A stretch of DNA of 64,000 bases, taken from the NCBI GenBank assembly GCA_014138645.1, contig JACJIB010000003.1, positions 496,001 to 560,000 on the forward strand, given 5' to 3'. Every line of letters begins with the position of its first letter. The first letter of the stretch is position 1. The DNA is from Methylorubrum thiocyanatum. GTDB lineage: Bacteria; Pseudomonadota; Alphaproteobacteria; Rhizobiales; Beijerinckiaceae. Both the position numbers and the translations under genes were made by a program. Shown here piece by piece: positions 38,580 to 47,865 of this stretch. The notes under the pieces were generated by a model. It saw only the letters and a list, made by a program, of their open reading frames with translations. It had not been told where the DNA came from and did no database searches.

Positions 38580-38645
38580 GATACCATCACGGCGCCTTGC
38601 GACCGGCCAATTGAGACCGTCGCCGAAGCATGCGAGAGGGCGGCC

Positions 38646-39383
38646 ATGAGCGCCCCCGTCGTCATCCTGGTCGAGCCGCAACTTGCCGAGAATATCGGCA
38701 TGACCGCCCGCGCCATGGCGAATTTCGGCTTGTCCGAGCTGCGCCTCGTGGCGCCGAAGAACGGCTGGCCCAAGAAGGGCGTACGGGAGGCGGCCTCCGG
38801 CGCGACCCACGTGCTCGATCGCGCCAAGGTCTTCGCCACGCTCGCCGAGGCCGTCGGCGACCTGCATTGCCTCCTCGCCACCACCGCCCGCGAACGCGGG
38901 CAGATGAAGCGCGTCTTCGCCCCCGAGGAGGCCATGACGGCCACGGCCGAGCGGATCGGGCGCGGCGAGCAGGTCGGGCTGATGTTCGGGCGCGAGCGGG
39001 TGGGCCTGAGCAACGACGAGGTGTCGCTGGCCGACGCCATCGTCACCTTTCCGGTCACGGAGGAATTCCCCTCGCTCAACCTCGCCCAGGCGGTGCTGCT
39101 GATGGGCTACGAGTGGCGCCGTGCCGCCGGGCTCGCCACGCTGCGCTTCTCCGGCGAACTGCTCTCGCCGCCCGCAACCCGCGAGGCCCTGCTGTCGCTG
39201 TTCGCCAGCCTGGAGGAGACGTTGGCGGGGGCCGGCTTCTACCCGCCGGAGAAGCGCGAGATCATCGCCCGCAACATGCGCGACATGCTCCACCGCATGG
39301 CGATGACCGAGCAGGACGTGCGCACGTTCCGCGGCGCGCTGCGGGCGCTCCACCGGCGCGGGCCGAAGACCGACGAGGCGTAG
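38646..39383 (+). CDS. RNA methyltransferase, SpoU/TrmJ family
   Basis: 245 residues, SPOUT class. VVILVEPQLAENIGMTARAM is the N-terminal motif 1, LMFGRERVGLSNDEV forms the knot and SAM site, PSLNLAQAVLLMGYEW is motif 3. The architecture and length fit TrmJ, which 2'-O-methylates position 32 of tRNA; relatives are annotated rRNA or tRNA methyltransferases. The C-terminal helical part GFYPPEKREIIARNMRDMLH is the TrmJ-like domain. ATG after GAGAGGGCGGCC. Confidence 0.87.
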   Translation: MSAPVVILVEPQLAENIGMTARAMANFGLSELRLVAPKNGWPKKGVREAASGATHVLDRAKVFATLAEAVGDLHCLLATTARERGQMKRVFAPEEAMTATAERIGRGEQVGLMFGRERVGLSNDEVSLADAIVTFPVTEEFPSLNLAQAVLLMGYEWRRAAGLATLRFSGELLSPPATREALLSLFASLEETLAGAGFYPPEKREIIARNMRDMLHRMAMTEQDVRTFRGALRALHRRGPKTDEA

Positions 39384-39387
39384 GGGC

Positions 39388-39738
39388 CTACCGCCGCACC
39401 TGTCCGAACCGCGTCAGGCAGACATGCTTGGCGAGCGAGGCGGGGGTGATCGGCGTGGCCGGCGTCGTCCCGTAGGGCTCGCCGGTCGCCGTGTCCTCGG
39501 GCGCGCGGAAGGCGCCCCGGACGTAGGTCGTCTCGCACTGGTCGAACTTGTTGCAGACCGCGAGCTTGGTGCAGATCGTCCGGCCCGCCCGCTCGTAGAC
39601 GTAGTAGGTCGCCCCGGAATAGGGCGGCCGGGGGAAGGACTCGGTCCGCACCGTCGTGACGTCCTGCGTGACGTCCTGGGCGGCCGCCGCCGACACGGAG
39701 AGCACTGAGAGAAGCCCCCATCCCAGAACCGCACGCAT
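39388..39738 (-). CDS. Secreted protein with cysteines, unknown
   Basis: 116 residues. Signal peptide MRAVLGWGLLSVLSVSAAAA, cleavage at about residue 20. Mature part has four cysteines (TICTKLAVCNKFDQCETTYV and HVCLTRF) that could form disulfides. No family recognised. Ends 4 bp from the convergent methyltransferase gene stop. Confidence 0.6.
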   Translation of the reverse strand: MRAVLGWGLLSVLSVSAAAAQDVTQDVTTVRTESFPRPPYSGATYYVYERAGRTICTKLAVCNKFDQCETTYVRGAFRAPEDTATGEPYGTTPATPITPASLAKHVCLTRFGQVRR

Positions 39739-39766
39739 CGCCTGCCTCTCCCCCCGCGACCGGCCG

Positions 39767-40780
39767 TCAGCCGATCCGGATCACGATCTTGCCGACATGC
39801 GAGGCCTCGGCCAAGGCCGCCAGCGCGGCGGGCGCCTCGTCGAAGCCGAAGACTTGGTCGATCACCGGCTGGATCGCGTGCAGGGCGATCGAGCGGTTCA
39901 TGTCCTCGAACATCTCCCGCGGGCCGACGGCGACGCCGCGCACGATGCAGCTCGCGCCGAGGATCGCCAGCGGGTCGATCGCCTCGCCCTGCGCCAGCAG
40001 GCCGATCAGGCCGATATGCCCGCCCGGCCGGGTCGAGGCGATGGAACGCGGCAGCGTGCCGGTGCCGCCGACCTCGACCACGTGATCGACGCCGACCCCG
40101 CCGGTCAGCCGGCGCACCTCCCCCTCCCAGTCGGGATGGGTGCGGTAGTTGATGGTGTCGTGCGCGCCGAGCGCCCGCGCCCGTTCCAGCTTGGCATCGC
40201 TCGACGAGGTGGCGATGACCCGCGCGCCCGCCGCGTGCGCGAGCTGGATCGCGAAGATCGAGACGCCGCCGGTGCCGAGCGTCAGCACCGTCTCGCCGGC
40301 CCGCAGGGGCTTCAGGCCGTAGAGCGCGTTCCACGCGGTCACCGCCGCGCAGGGCAGCGTCGCGCCTTCCTCGAAGCTCAGATGGTCGGGCAGCGTGACG
40401 AGTCCGCCCTCGTCGAACACCCGATACTCGGTCAGCACGCCATCGATGGCCCCGCCGAGCGCCGTCTGCCACGTGTCGGCCACCTGCGCGCCGCCGAGCC
40501 AACTCTGCGAGAAGATGCCGGCGACCCGCTCACCGCCCCGGAAGCGGCGCACGCCCTCGCCGAGCGCCACGATCTCGCCCGCCCCGTCGGAGACCGGGAT
40601 CAGCCGGTCGAGATTGATCGCGAAGGGGTAGCGGCCCTGGCAGATCAGCAGGTCGCGATAGTTGAGGGAGGCCGCACGCATCCGCACCAGAACCTGCCCG
40701 CGCCCTGGTTCGGGCTTCGGGCGCTCGGCGCTCTTCCAGCTTTCGAGGCCTGCGGCGGCGGACATCTCGTAGGCACGCAT
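39767..40780 (-). CDS. Zinc-independent quinone/alkene oxidoreductase, MDR superfamily
   Basis: 337 residues. MDR fold: RAASLNYRDLLICQGRYPF, PVSDGAGEIVALGEGV, Rossmann GTGGVSIFAIQLAHAAGARV, VVEVGGTGTLPRSIAS. No structural or catalytic zinc ligands are visible, and the N-terminal SLNYRDLL resembles QOR/zeta-crystallin-like reductases. Start ATG after GGAG at 40780. Substrate unknown; likely NADPH-dependent reduction of an activated double bond or quinone. Confidence 0.86.
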   Translation of the reverse strand: MRAYEMSAAAGLESWKSAERPKPEPGRGQVLVRMRAASLNYRDLLICQGRYPFAINLDRLIPVSDGAGEIVALGEGVRRFRGGERVAGIFSQSWLGGAQVADTWQTALGGAIDGVLTEYRVFDEGGLVTLPDHLSFEEGATLPCAAVTAWNALYGLKPLRAGETVLTLGTGGVSIFAIQLAHAAGARVIATSSSDAKLERARALGAHDTINYRTHPDWEGEVRRLTGGVGVDHVVEVGGTGTLPRSIASTRPGGHIGLIGLLAQGEAIDPLAILGASCIVRGVAVGPREMFEDMNRSIALHAIQPVIDQVFGFDEAPAALAALAEASHVGKIVIRIG

Positions 40781-40975
40781 GGCGGTCTCCTGTCGGATTT
40801 CGATACGCGGATCGACGGAGGCCCATATGGGAAGAGGCCGCCCGAAGGCGACCTCTTCCGCACCGATCACACGCCGCCGCTCAGGCTCACCCGCGCCGGG
40901 CTGTGCCCCGCCGCCGCGATGCCGTCCCAGGCGCGGCCTTCCTCCGACAGAGGGGAATCCGCATCCCTCAAGCCC

Positions 40976-42661
40976 TCACGCGGCGCGTACGGTCGCGAGG
41001 AAGCGGCTCACTTCCGCCGAGAGTTGTTCGGACTGGCGTGACAGTTCGGAGGCGGCGCCGAGCACCTGGGCGGCCGCCGCACCGGTCTCCTCGGAGGCAC
41101 GGGCGACGCCGGCGATGTTGGTGGTGACTTCGCCCGTGCCGGTCGCCGCCTGGGCGACGTTGCGCACGATTTCCTGGGTGGCCGCACCCTGCTGCTCGAC
41201 CGCCGCCGCAATGCCGGCCGCGACACCGTTGATCTCGCGGATGCGCCCGGCGATGCCGCCGATCGCCGCGACCGCCTGACCCGTCGCGCCCTGGATCATC
41301 CCGATCTGCCCCGCGATCTCGCTGGTCGCCCGGGCGGTCTGGTTGGCGAGTTCCTTCACCTCCGCCGCGACGACGGCGAAGCCCCGGCCCGCCTCGCCGG
41401 CGCGGGCGGCCTCGATGGTGGCGTTGAGCGCCAGAAGGTTGGTCTGGCCGGCGATGGTCGAGATCATCGACACCACATCGCCGATCTTGGAGGCCGCGCT
41501 CGACAGGTTCTGAACGAGCCCGGCGGTCTGATCCGCCTCGCCGACCGCCATCTGGGCGAGTTCGGACGAGTTGGCCACCTGCCGGCCGATCTCGTGCACG
41601 GAGGTGCCGAGCTCCTCCGCGGCGGCTGCGACGGTCTCCACGTTGGTCGCCGCCTCCTCGGCCGCGGAGGCGACGGTGATCGACTGCGAGGCGGTTTCGG
41701 TCGCGGTTCCCGACATGCTCTGCGCGGTCGCCTGCAATTCGGTCGCCGCCGACGTCACGGTGCCGATGATCCCGCCGATGGCCGCCTCGAAGCTGTCGGC
41801 CATCGCCCGCATCCCGGCCTTTCTCTGCTCCTCCGCCGAAGCGCGGGCCAGGGCCGTCTCAGCCTCCAAGGCCCGGGTACGGATCAGGTTGTCCTTGAAC
41901 ACTTGGACCGCACCGGCCATGGCGCCGATCTCGTCCCCGCGCTCGCGATAGGGCACCGGCGTCTCGACATCGCCGGTGGCGAGGGCCCCCATCGTGCCGG
42001 TGATGCCGGTGATAGGTCGGGAGATCCGCAGGAAGCCGAACAAAGTGGCACCGACGGCGGCGAGCAGGGCCACCGCCATCGCAATCCAAGTCACCATCGA
42101 CGCCGCATCGGCGCTGATCACGGCGGCGTCCGCGTCATGTTGGGAGCTTTCGCGGTTGAGCGTAATCGCTTGAGACATGACATCCATGGCCTCGCTGTAG
42201 AGCGCCATCAGGGTAGGACCGACCAGTTCGGCCATGGCCTCCTGCCGCTGACCACGCTCCATCAGATCGATGAGCCTCCGGCTCGCCTCTTCGTAACGCG
42301 ACCACAGTTCGGAGAACTTCGTGTAGAGGGCGCGCTCCTCCGAGGATGAGATGAGGGGTTCGTAGCGCTTACGCGCGTCGGCCATCCCTGCCACCGCCCG
42401 GTCGTAGAGGCTCCGATTCGCCAGAAGCTTCTCGGCATCCGTCGATGTCGTGATGATCCGATATTGCCGCAGGCGCATCTGGCTTGCAGTAGCGCTCATC
42501 TCGTTGACCGTTATGACGGATGGAAGCCAGTTTGCGGCGACTTCATTCACGCGGTGGCGGATGGTCGAAAGTTGCGTCAGGGCCACGACGCCCTGACCGA
42601 CCGTAATGAGCATGAGGCCGCCGAACAGAGCGATCAGGGTAACCTTGAGAGTCAAACGCAT
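40976..42661 (-). CDS. Methyl-accepting chemotaxis protein
   Basis: 561 residues. N-terminal helix [20 protein letters not shown], periplasmic four-helix bundle (about residues 45-190) of the 4HB_MCP type, second helix [26 protein letters not shown] domain [19 protein letters not shown], then a cytoplasmic signalling domain with the conserved hairpin [21 protein letters not shown] and [20 protein letters not shown]. Ligand not predictable. Start ATG at MRLTLKVTL; upstream of it lies the AT-rich region described separately. Confidence 0.92.
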   Translation of the reverse strand: MRLTLKVTLIALFGGLMLITVGQGVVALTQLSTIRHRVNEVAANWLPSVITVNEMSATASQMRLRQYRIITTSTDAEKLLANRSLYDRAVAGMADARKRYEPLISSSEERALYTKFSELWSRYEEASRRLIDLMERGQRQEAMAELVGPTLMALYSEAMDVMSQAITLNRESSQHDADAAVISADAASMVTWIAMAVALLAAVGATLFGFLRISRPITGITGTMGALATGDVETPVPYRERGDEIGAMAGAVQVFKDNLIRTRALEAETALARASAEEQRKAGMRAMADSFEAAIGGIIGTVTSAATELQATAQSMSGTATETASQSITVASAAEEAATNVETVAAAAEELGTSVHEIGRQVANSSELAQMAVGEADQTAGLVQNLSSAASKIGDVVSMISTIAGQTNLLALNATIEAARAGEAGRGFAVVAAEVKELANQTARATSEIAGQIGMIQGATGQAVAAIGGIAGRIREINGVAAGIAAAVEQQGAATQEIVRNVAQAATGTGEVTTNIAGVARASEETGAAAAQVLGAASELSRQSEQLSAEVSRFLATVRAA

Positions 42662-43782
42662 TGGAGCGGGAGGCGCGTAAAAGGCCGAATCACCCGCCGC
42701 GCACGGACAACCCAGGTCTTTGAAGACCATTCAGTCGTGAACCGCTTAAATTAACAAATATATTAAATCCGCTCTGAGCCTCAACAAATTCGACACCGAT
42801 GCATCTAGACGGTATCGTATCTGTACTACAGAATATTTGCCACTCACATCAGAGAATTATGGCTTGGATTCGAAAAAATTACATACGTAAATAAACGGAA
42901 ATCCAGAAGAGAAGGCTTTATATATCATACATTTATCAATGGAGGAAGCACGTTGAAACAATCCTGCATGCCAAGGGCATCGGACCGTCAACTCGTAGTA
43001 TCCTCGTTCTGGCATTCTTTGCCTGATCGATAGGACGAACGACGCTCAAGATATGGTGAAATTTCTAATTTGACTGGATTCATGCTCTGCCAATTATGAA
43101 TTTCAAATCGAATTTTTTATAGACCAAACGAAATCTATTCTTCAAGTCGAATAAGTTTCCGGATCATTTTCGATATAAGCAGAGATGCATCCGGCAGATC
43201 ACGGGACGGATACGGACCAATTCCCGTTCAACCCTCAGGATCCTGACCTACGGCGGCATCGAAAGTGTGCGCTCAACAGTCCGATAATGCGACCGAATCA
43301 CATGACACGGCGCCACCTGACGGCTTTCACTCAAGTGAGACGGTAAGCTGGAATGCGAACCGAACCCGTCAAGCGGATGACGCAGCACCATCGACGCATC
43401 ATTCGATGCATCGCTGGCGACCGAGGAATGCTCGAAGAGCCTGAAACTTGCCGGGCGAAATTAGGCTGCAGGCCGGTACCCGCGGCCTCACTCCGCACAG
43501 CAAAAGCGCGGGGCCGGATCTCGACGGGCCTGCCCGCATCCGTGCGGGCATGGATCGTGCGCATCCCGCGGTGACGCCGCCACGGGTTCAGTCGATCGGC
43601 TCGTGCAGGCGGCCGCGCCGGGAAAAGCCGTTCATCGGCCCGTGCGTAACGCGGTCCTGACCGCGCGGATCGCTGCCGGCCCGCAACGCCGCGTCGGGAG
43701 GGGGATACGACAGCTTGAGCGAGAGAGGGGCGGCGCTGCGCGGGTTGCGGAACGCGCGGGCGCCGATCTCCTAGCCGATAAT
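42662..43782. other. Gene-poor stretch with an AT-rich island
   Basis: 1121 bases with no ordinary gene. Bases from about 42740 to 43190 are strikingly AT-rich; the 60 bases 43081-43140 contain only 18 G or C, against a window that is mostly G+C. A well placed ribosome site and short ORF lie inside (separate entry). The rest, 43190-43782, has normal composition and no conserved frame; an 8-bp hairpin tgcccgca/tgcgggca with loop tccg sits at 43531-43550. The candidates on both strands there are short and look like shadows. Confidence 0.6.
42953..43033 (+). CDS. Tiny ORF with strong ribosome binding site, in AT-rich island
   Basis: TTG-initiated ORF of 26 residues (LKQSCMPRASDRQLVVSSFW then HSLPDR) preceded by GGAGGA at 42941-42946 with 6 bases spacing. 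Upstream is a run ctttatatatcata (42916-42929) that could serve as a -10 region. The residue content resembles no family. It could be a leader peptide or chance; the well-formed Shine-Dalgarno in AT-rich DNA is the only support. Confidence 0.25.
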   Translation: MKQSCMPRASDRQLVVSSFWHSLPDR

Positions 43783-45078
43783 TCAACCGATCTTGGCCAA
43801 AGCCTGTTCGAGATCGGCGATCAGATCCTCCGGATCCTCCAGGCCGATCGACAGACGCACGGTTTCGGGGCCGACGCAGGCCGCCGCGCGCTCCTCGGGT
43901 CGGAGCTGCCGGTGAGTCGTTGTCGCCGGGTGGATCGCCAGCGACTTGATCTCGCCGATATTCACGAGGTGCGAGATCAGTTCCAGACCTGCAATGAGCT
44001 GCAAAGCAGCCGGCTCGCCGCCCTTCAGCGCGAAAGTGAAGATCGAGCCCGGCCCCTGCGGCACGTACCGCTTGGCCAGCGCCTCGCCCTTCTGGCCCGG
44101 CAGCGCCGGATAACTCACCCACTCCACCGCCGGATGGTCCTTGAGGAAGGCGGCGACCGCCTTGGCGTTGGCGCAGTGCCGCTCCATCCGCAGCGGCAGG
44201 GTCTCGATGCCGGTCAGCGTCAGGAAGGCGTTCATCGGCGACAGGCCGGGACCGAGGTCGCGCAGGCCGAACAGGCGGCAGGCGACCGCGAAGCTGATCT
44301 CGGGGAAGCGCTCGCTGACGATCAGGCCATCATAGTCCGGCCAGGGATCGTTGATGAGGTTGTAGCGCGACCCTTGCGCCTTCCAGTCGAAGGTGCCGGC
44401 ATCACAGATCATGCCGCCGATCACCTGACCCGAGCCGCCGAGGAACTTCGAGGTCGAGTGGACGACGATGTCGGCGCCGTACTCGATCGGGCGGATCAGG
44501 GCAGGGGAGGCCAGGGTGTTGTCGATGACGAGCGGCAGGCCGTGCCGCTTCGCGACCGCCGCGATGCCCTCGATGTCCATCACCGTGGCGCAGGGATTGA
44601 CGATCGACTCGCAGATGATCGCCTTGGTCTGCGGCGTGATCGCGGCTTCGAACGCCTCCGGCGTCAGGTCGGCGGCGAAGTGCGGCGTCAGGTCGTAGCG
44701 GCCCTCGAGCCGGCGCATCAGGCCGAGCGAACCGCCGAACAGGCGCGGCGAGGCGACGTAGGCGTCGCCCGTCTGCATCAGCGTCATCATCACGAGCAGC
44801 ACCGCCGACTGGCCGGACGAGACGGCCACCGCCGCCTTGGCCCCTTCCAGCGCGGCGATCCGGCGCTCCAGCGCGGCCACCGTCGGGTTCGAGCCGCGCG
44901 AGTAGGAGAAGCCGGTCTTGCGCATGGCGAAGATGTCGGCGGCCTGCTCGGTCGAGTCGAAGACGAAGCCGTTGGTGAAGTAGATCGGCTGCGCCCGCGC
45001 GCCGGTGGCGGGGTCCGGGGCGGCGCCCGCATGGACCGCCTGCGTGGCAAGGCGGAGGGCTTTTGGCTCGGCGGTCAT
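43783..45078 (-). CDS. metY: O-acetylhomoserine aminocarboxypropyltransferase (sulfhydrylase) MetY
   Basis: 431 residues, PLP gamma-family. Motifs: RLATQAVHAGAAPDPATGAR, YSRGSNPTVAALERRIAALE, D186 in LPLVIDNTLASP and PLP lysine K211 in HSTSKFLGGSG. The C-terminal section HPATTTHRQLRPEERAAA and ETVRLSIGLEDPEDLI is typical. Makes L-homocysteine from O-acetylhomoserine and sulfide (direct sulfhydrylation). Start ATG at MTAEPKALRL. I looked for a SAM or SAH riboswitch in the 170 bp before it and saw none that I recognise. Confidence 0.92.
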   Translation of the reverse strand: MTAEPKALRLATQAVHAGAAPDPATGARAQPIYFTNGFVFDSTEQAADIFAMRKTGFSYSRGSNPTVAALERRIAALEGAKAAVAVSSGQSAVLLVMMTLMQTGDAYVASPRLFGGSLGLMRRLEGRYDLTPHFAADLTPEAFEAAITPQTKAIICESIVNPCATVMDIEGIAAVAKRHGLPLVIDNTLASPALIRPIEYGADIVVHSTSKFLGGSGQVIGGMICDAGTFDWKAQGSRYNLINDPWPDYDGLIVSERFPEISFAVACRLFGLRDLGPGLSPMNAFLTLTGIETLPLRMERHCANAKAVAAFLKDHPAVEWVSYPALPGQKGEALAKRYVPQGPGSIFTFALKGGEPAALQLIAGLELISHLVNIGEIKSLAIHPATTTHRQLRPEERAAACVGPETVRLSIGLEDPEDLIADLEQALAKIG

Positions 45079-45247
45079 GGCGGGACCTGAACTGATCGGT
45101 CTGTCGGCGCGTGGGGCAACAGCCCCTCTCATGCGCCTTCTGCCGCGAAACGGTCCGCAGCGAAACCCGCGATCGGCCCCTGCGCGCATCGGCCATGCAC
45201 GGAAGGACTGCGCACCGCGTCAGGCAAGGAGCGTCCGGGAAGGAGCG

Positions 45248-45634
45248 TCAGGCCGCGCGCTTGAGGCAGGCCTTGAGGGTGCGGACCAGCATGGTCGGCG
45301 CGTAGGGCTTCGGGATGAAGCGGGCGCCCTCCGGCATGTCGCCGGGGCCCGGCGTGCCCATCCCCGATACGATCAGCACCGGGATTTCCGGCCAGCGGTG
45401 GGCGACGAGACGGGCCAGGGCGAAGCCGTCCATCGAGCCCATCGGCATGTCGACATCGGTCATCAGGACCCCGACGTCGGGCCGCCCTTCCAGAACGTCG
45501 AGCGCCTTGTCGGCATGGTGGGCTTCGAGAACGTTGAACCCGGCTTCCGCCAGCGTATCGGACGCTTCCATCAGCAGCAGACCGTCGTCTTCGACGAGGA
45601 GGACGACGGGCGACTCTGTCGGGTTCTCTGTCAT
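45248..45634 (-). CDS. Stand-alone response regulator receiver
   Basis: 128 residues, a single receiver domain. Acidic pair VEDD (about residues 14-17), phosphoacceptor Asp in MTDVDMPMGSMDG, switch Ser in LIVSGMG and Lys in FIPKPYAP. No output domain, as in CheY-like or single-domain regulators that work with hybrid kinases. Neither an own kinase nor a chemotaxis gene is adjacent, although the LOV hybrid kinase lies 10 kb away. Confidence 0.85.
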   Translation of the reverse strand: MTENPTESPVVLLVEDDGLLLMEASDTLAEAGFNVLEAHHADKALDVLEGRPDVGVLMTDVDMPMGSMDGFALARLVAHRWPEIPVLIVSGMGTPGPGDMPEGARFIPKPYAPTMLVRTLKACLKRAA

Positions 45635-45747
45635 GAAGCTGCAAACGGTTCCGGGCCGATACTGGTTGCCGGCCTAATTCGCACCTGCAGCGAGGTCAAG
45701 GAAGGGCCATCGCACAAGTGTGCATAGCGGGAATATCAATCTTGACC

Positions 45748-47145
45748 TTACGCGTGCGCTCGGACAGGCGCCGGACGCGCGGGAAGATGGGCCAGTGCCT
45801 CCGGCCGCGGTCCGCCGGTCGCCCAGTCGAGCAGTTCGACCGTGTGCAGGATCGGGATGTCGGTGCCCTTCCCGATCTGGGTGGCGCAGCCGATATTTCC
45901 AGTAGCGATCAGGTCGGGCCGCACCCGCTCGATATTGGCCACCTTGCGGTCGCGCAGGCGTGCGGCGATCTCCGGCTGAAGGATGTTGTAGGTGCCCGCC
46001 GAGCCGCAGCAGATATGGCCCTCCGGCACGTCCTTCACGGTGAAGCCCGCCTTCTTCAGGAGATTTTTCGGCTCGGTGCGGATCGCCTGCCCGTGCTGCA
46101 TCGAGCAGGCGGAGTGATAGGCGACCACGAGGTCGGTGTCCTCGACCGGCGGCAGCAGGCCGATCTCGGCCATATACTCGGTCACGTCCTTGGCGATGGC
46201 CGAGACCCGCGCCGCCTTCTCGGCATAGGCCGGGTCGTCGCGGAACATGAAGCCGTAATCCTTGATCGTCGTGCCGCAGCCCGATGCCGTGACGACGATC
46301 GCGTCGAGCCCCGGCCCGTCCATCTCGGCGATCCAGGCGTCGATGGTGCGCTTGGCATGACCGTGCGCCGAATCCTCCCGACCCATATGGTGGGTCAGCG
46401 CGCCGCAGCAGCCCTCGCCCTTGGGCAGGACGACCTCGACGCCGTGGCGGTTGAGCAGGCGGATCGCCGCCTCGTTGAAGTCCGGCCGCAGCACGGACTG
46501 GGCGCAGCCGCGCAGCAGCGCGACCCGGCCGCGACGCGGGGCCGGCCCCTTGTCCTCACCGGTCTGGAACAGCGCGCTGATCTCCTGCGCCGACGGATCG
46601 GCGGGGAAGGTGCCCGGACGGTCGGTCCGGTTGCGGTTCGGCAGTTGCGCCGGCGCGAGGTCGAGCATCGCCGCGAGCCGGTTGCCGACCCGCGGCAGCC
46701 GGGCGACCAGCGGGCGCAACGGCGCCCCGACCTTGGCCGCGAGCAGGGCCAGCCGGAACCGGTTCGGATAGGGCAGGACGAGGGCGAGCACCGCCCGCAG
46801 GGCCCGGTCCGAGAACGGGCGCTTGTAGGTCTTCTCGATATGCGTGCGGGCGTGATCGACGAGGTGCATGTAGTGCACGCCCGACGGGCAGGTCGTCATG
46901 CAGGAGAGGCAGGAGAGGCAGCGGTCGACGTGCTTGACCACTTCGCGGCTCGCCGGCTTGCCGCCCTCCAGCATGTCCTTGATCAGGTAAATGCGTCCGC
47001 GCGGTGAATCGAGTTCATCGCCGAGCAGAAGGTAGGTCGGGCAGGTCGCGGTGCAGAACCCGCAATGCACACAGGTGCGCAGGATCTTCTCCGAGGCCGC
47101 CATGGCGGGGTCGGCGAGCTGCTCGGGGGCGAAATTGGTCTGCAC
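45748..47145 (-). CDS. glcF: Glycolate oxidase iron-sulfur subunit
   Basis: 465 residues. Two [4Fe-4S] ferredoxin motifs, C25-x2-C28-x2-C31-x3-C35 (RTCVHCGFCTATCP) and C76-x2-C79-x2-C82-x3-C86 (DRCLSCLSCMTTCP), then the two CCG repeats of the heterodisulfide reductase type (GEGCCGALTHH, GHICCGSAGTY). GlcF transfers electrons from GlcD/GlcE to the respiratory chain while glycolate becomes glyoxylate. No glcD or glcE gene is next to it in the window. An inverted repeat lies 39-82 bp upstream. ATG start MQTNFAPEQL. Confidence 0.92.
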   Translation of the reverse strand: MQTNFAPEQLADPAMAASEKILRTCVHCGFCTATCPTYLLLGDELDSPRGRIYLIKDMLEGGKPASREVVKHVDRCLSCLSCMTTCPSGVHYMHLVDHARTHIEKTYKRPFSDRALRAVLALVLPYPNRFRLALLAAKVGAPLRPLVARLPRVGNRLAAMLDLAPAQLPNRNRTDRPGTFPADPSAQEISALFQTGEDKGPAPRRGRVALLRGCAQSVLRPDFNEAAIRLLNRHGVEVVLPKGEGCCGALTHHMGREDSAHGHAKRTIDAWIAEMDGPGLDAIVVTASGCGTTIKDYGFMFRDDPAYAEKAARVSAIAKDVTEYMAEIGLLPPVEDTDLVVAYHSACSMQHGQAIRTEPKNLLKKAGFTVKDVPEGHICCGSAGTYNILQPEIAARLRDRKVANIERVRPDLIATGNIGCATQIGKGTDIPILHTVELLDWATGGPRPEALAHLPARPAPVRAHA

Positions 47146-47183
47146 GACACGCCTCGATGCGGTTTCTTGCTTCTCTCTCGTCT

Positions 47184-47227
47184 CTTAGAACCGTTCGCGC
47201 GGACGAGGCAATCGGAACGGTTCTAAG
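47184..47227. promoter_or_regulatory. 13-bp inverted repeat upstream of glcF
   Basis: Perfect 13-bp inverted repeat: cttagaaccgttc (47184-47196) and gaacggttctaag (47215-47227), spacer 18 bases. Each arm contains TTAGAAC-like bases, resembling half of the Irr/RirA iron-response element (TTTAGAA-N-TTCTAAA) of alphaproteobacteria. It lies between the stop of the upstream gene and the glcF start. It could also be a terminator for the upstream gene. Confidence 0.4.
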
Positions 47228-47279
47228 CTGTTGCTGTGTCGCATGGGCGCGGCCCGATGGCCGACCCGGACGGAGGGTC

Positions 47280-47636
47280 TCAGCGCTCGCGGGAGACCGT
47301 GAGCAGGCGGGCGATGAACCAGATCGGCACCACCACGGCCGCCCCCGCGAGGATCCAGCGGCCGAAATCGTGGAAGGTGTCGAGCCCGAGATCGATCAGC
47401 GAGCGGGTGAGATCGTAGAGCTGCCAGAACAGCAGGCCCGGCCTCAGGCCGAACATCGCCATCACCGCGCCGACGAGCACGGACAGGAACAGCAGCTTCA
47501 CGAACACCGCCGCGGGCGAGCCGCCGAGGAAGCGGTTGAGGCCGGAGCGGCGGCGCGGTGCGCCGATGCGCGGATCGGCGGGATAGGCGCCGGATTCGAG
47601 CGGAGCCCGGCGCCGCGTGTCGTGATCGCCGATCAT
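47280..47636 (-). CDS. Small membrane protein, two helices
   Basis: 118 residues. Soluble N terminus MIGDHDTRRRAPLESGAYP, then helices AVFVKLLFLSVLVGAVMAMF and WILAGAAVVVPIWFIARLL. Between them is GLRPGLLFWQLYDLTRSLID. It resembles small conserved rhizobial membrane proteins (a DUF6460-like look), by eye only. Same strand as glcF, which starts 134 bp downstream. Confidence 0.6.
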   Translation of the reverse strand: MIGDHDTRRRAPLESGAYPADPRIGAPRRRSGLNRFLGGSPAAVFVKLLFLSVLVGAVMAMFGLRPGLLFWQLYDLTRSLIDLGLDTFHDFGRWILAGAAVVVPIWFIARLLTVSRER

Positions 47637-47865
47637 TCACTCGCTCTCCTGACCCGGCCTCCGAGGCCCGTGGCACCCCCGCAACGGCGTTGCCATTCAG
47701 CAACACTCATACGAAACCACGGATCCGCGGCGTCATTCGACGCATTCGGGGTAGCAGCCAGATGGCATCCTCGAACGTTCCGCTCAAGATGGCAGGCTGC
47801 ATCACACCCCGCAGGCTCCCGACACCTCACCCGATACCTCAACCGCGCGCGACCCGATAAAGTCC

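Noticed and set aside
43331..43782. Open frames on both strands between the AT-rich island and metY
   Set aside because: No motif, no ribosome site and Arg/Pro-rich composition; likely chance frames.
45079..45247. SAM or SAH riboswitch before metY
   Set aside because: No match to the SAM-II or SAH core sequences I know, and no strong pseudoknot pairing found by eye.
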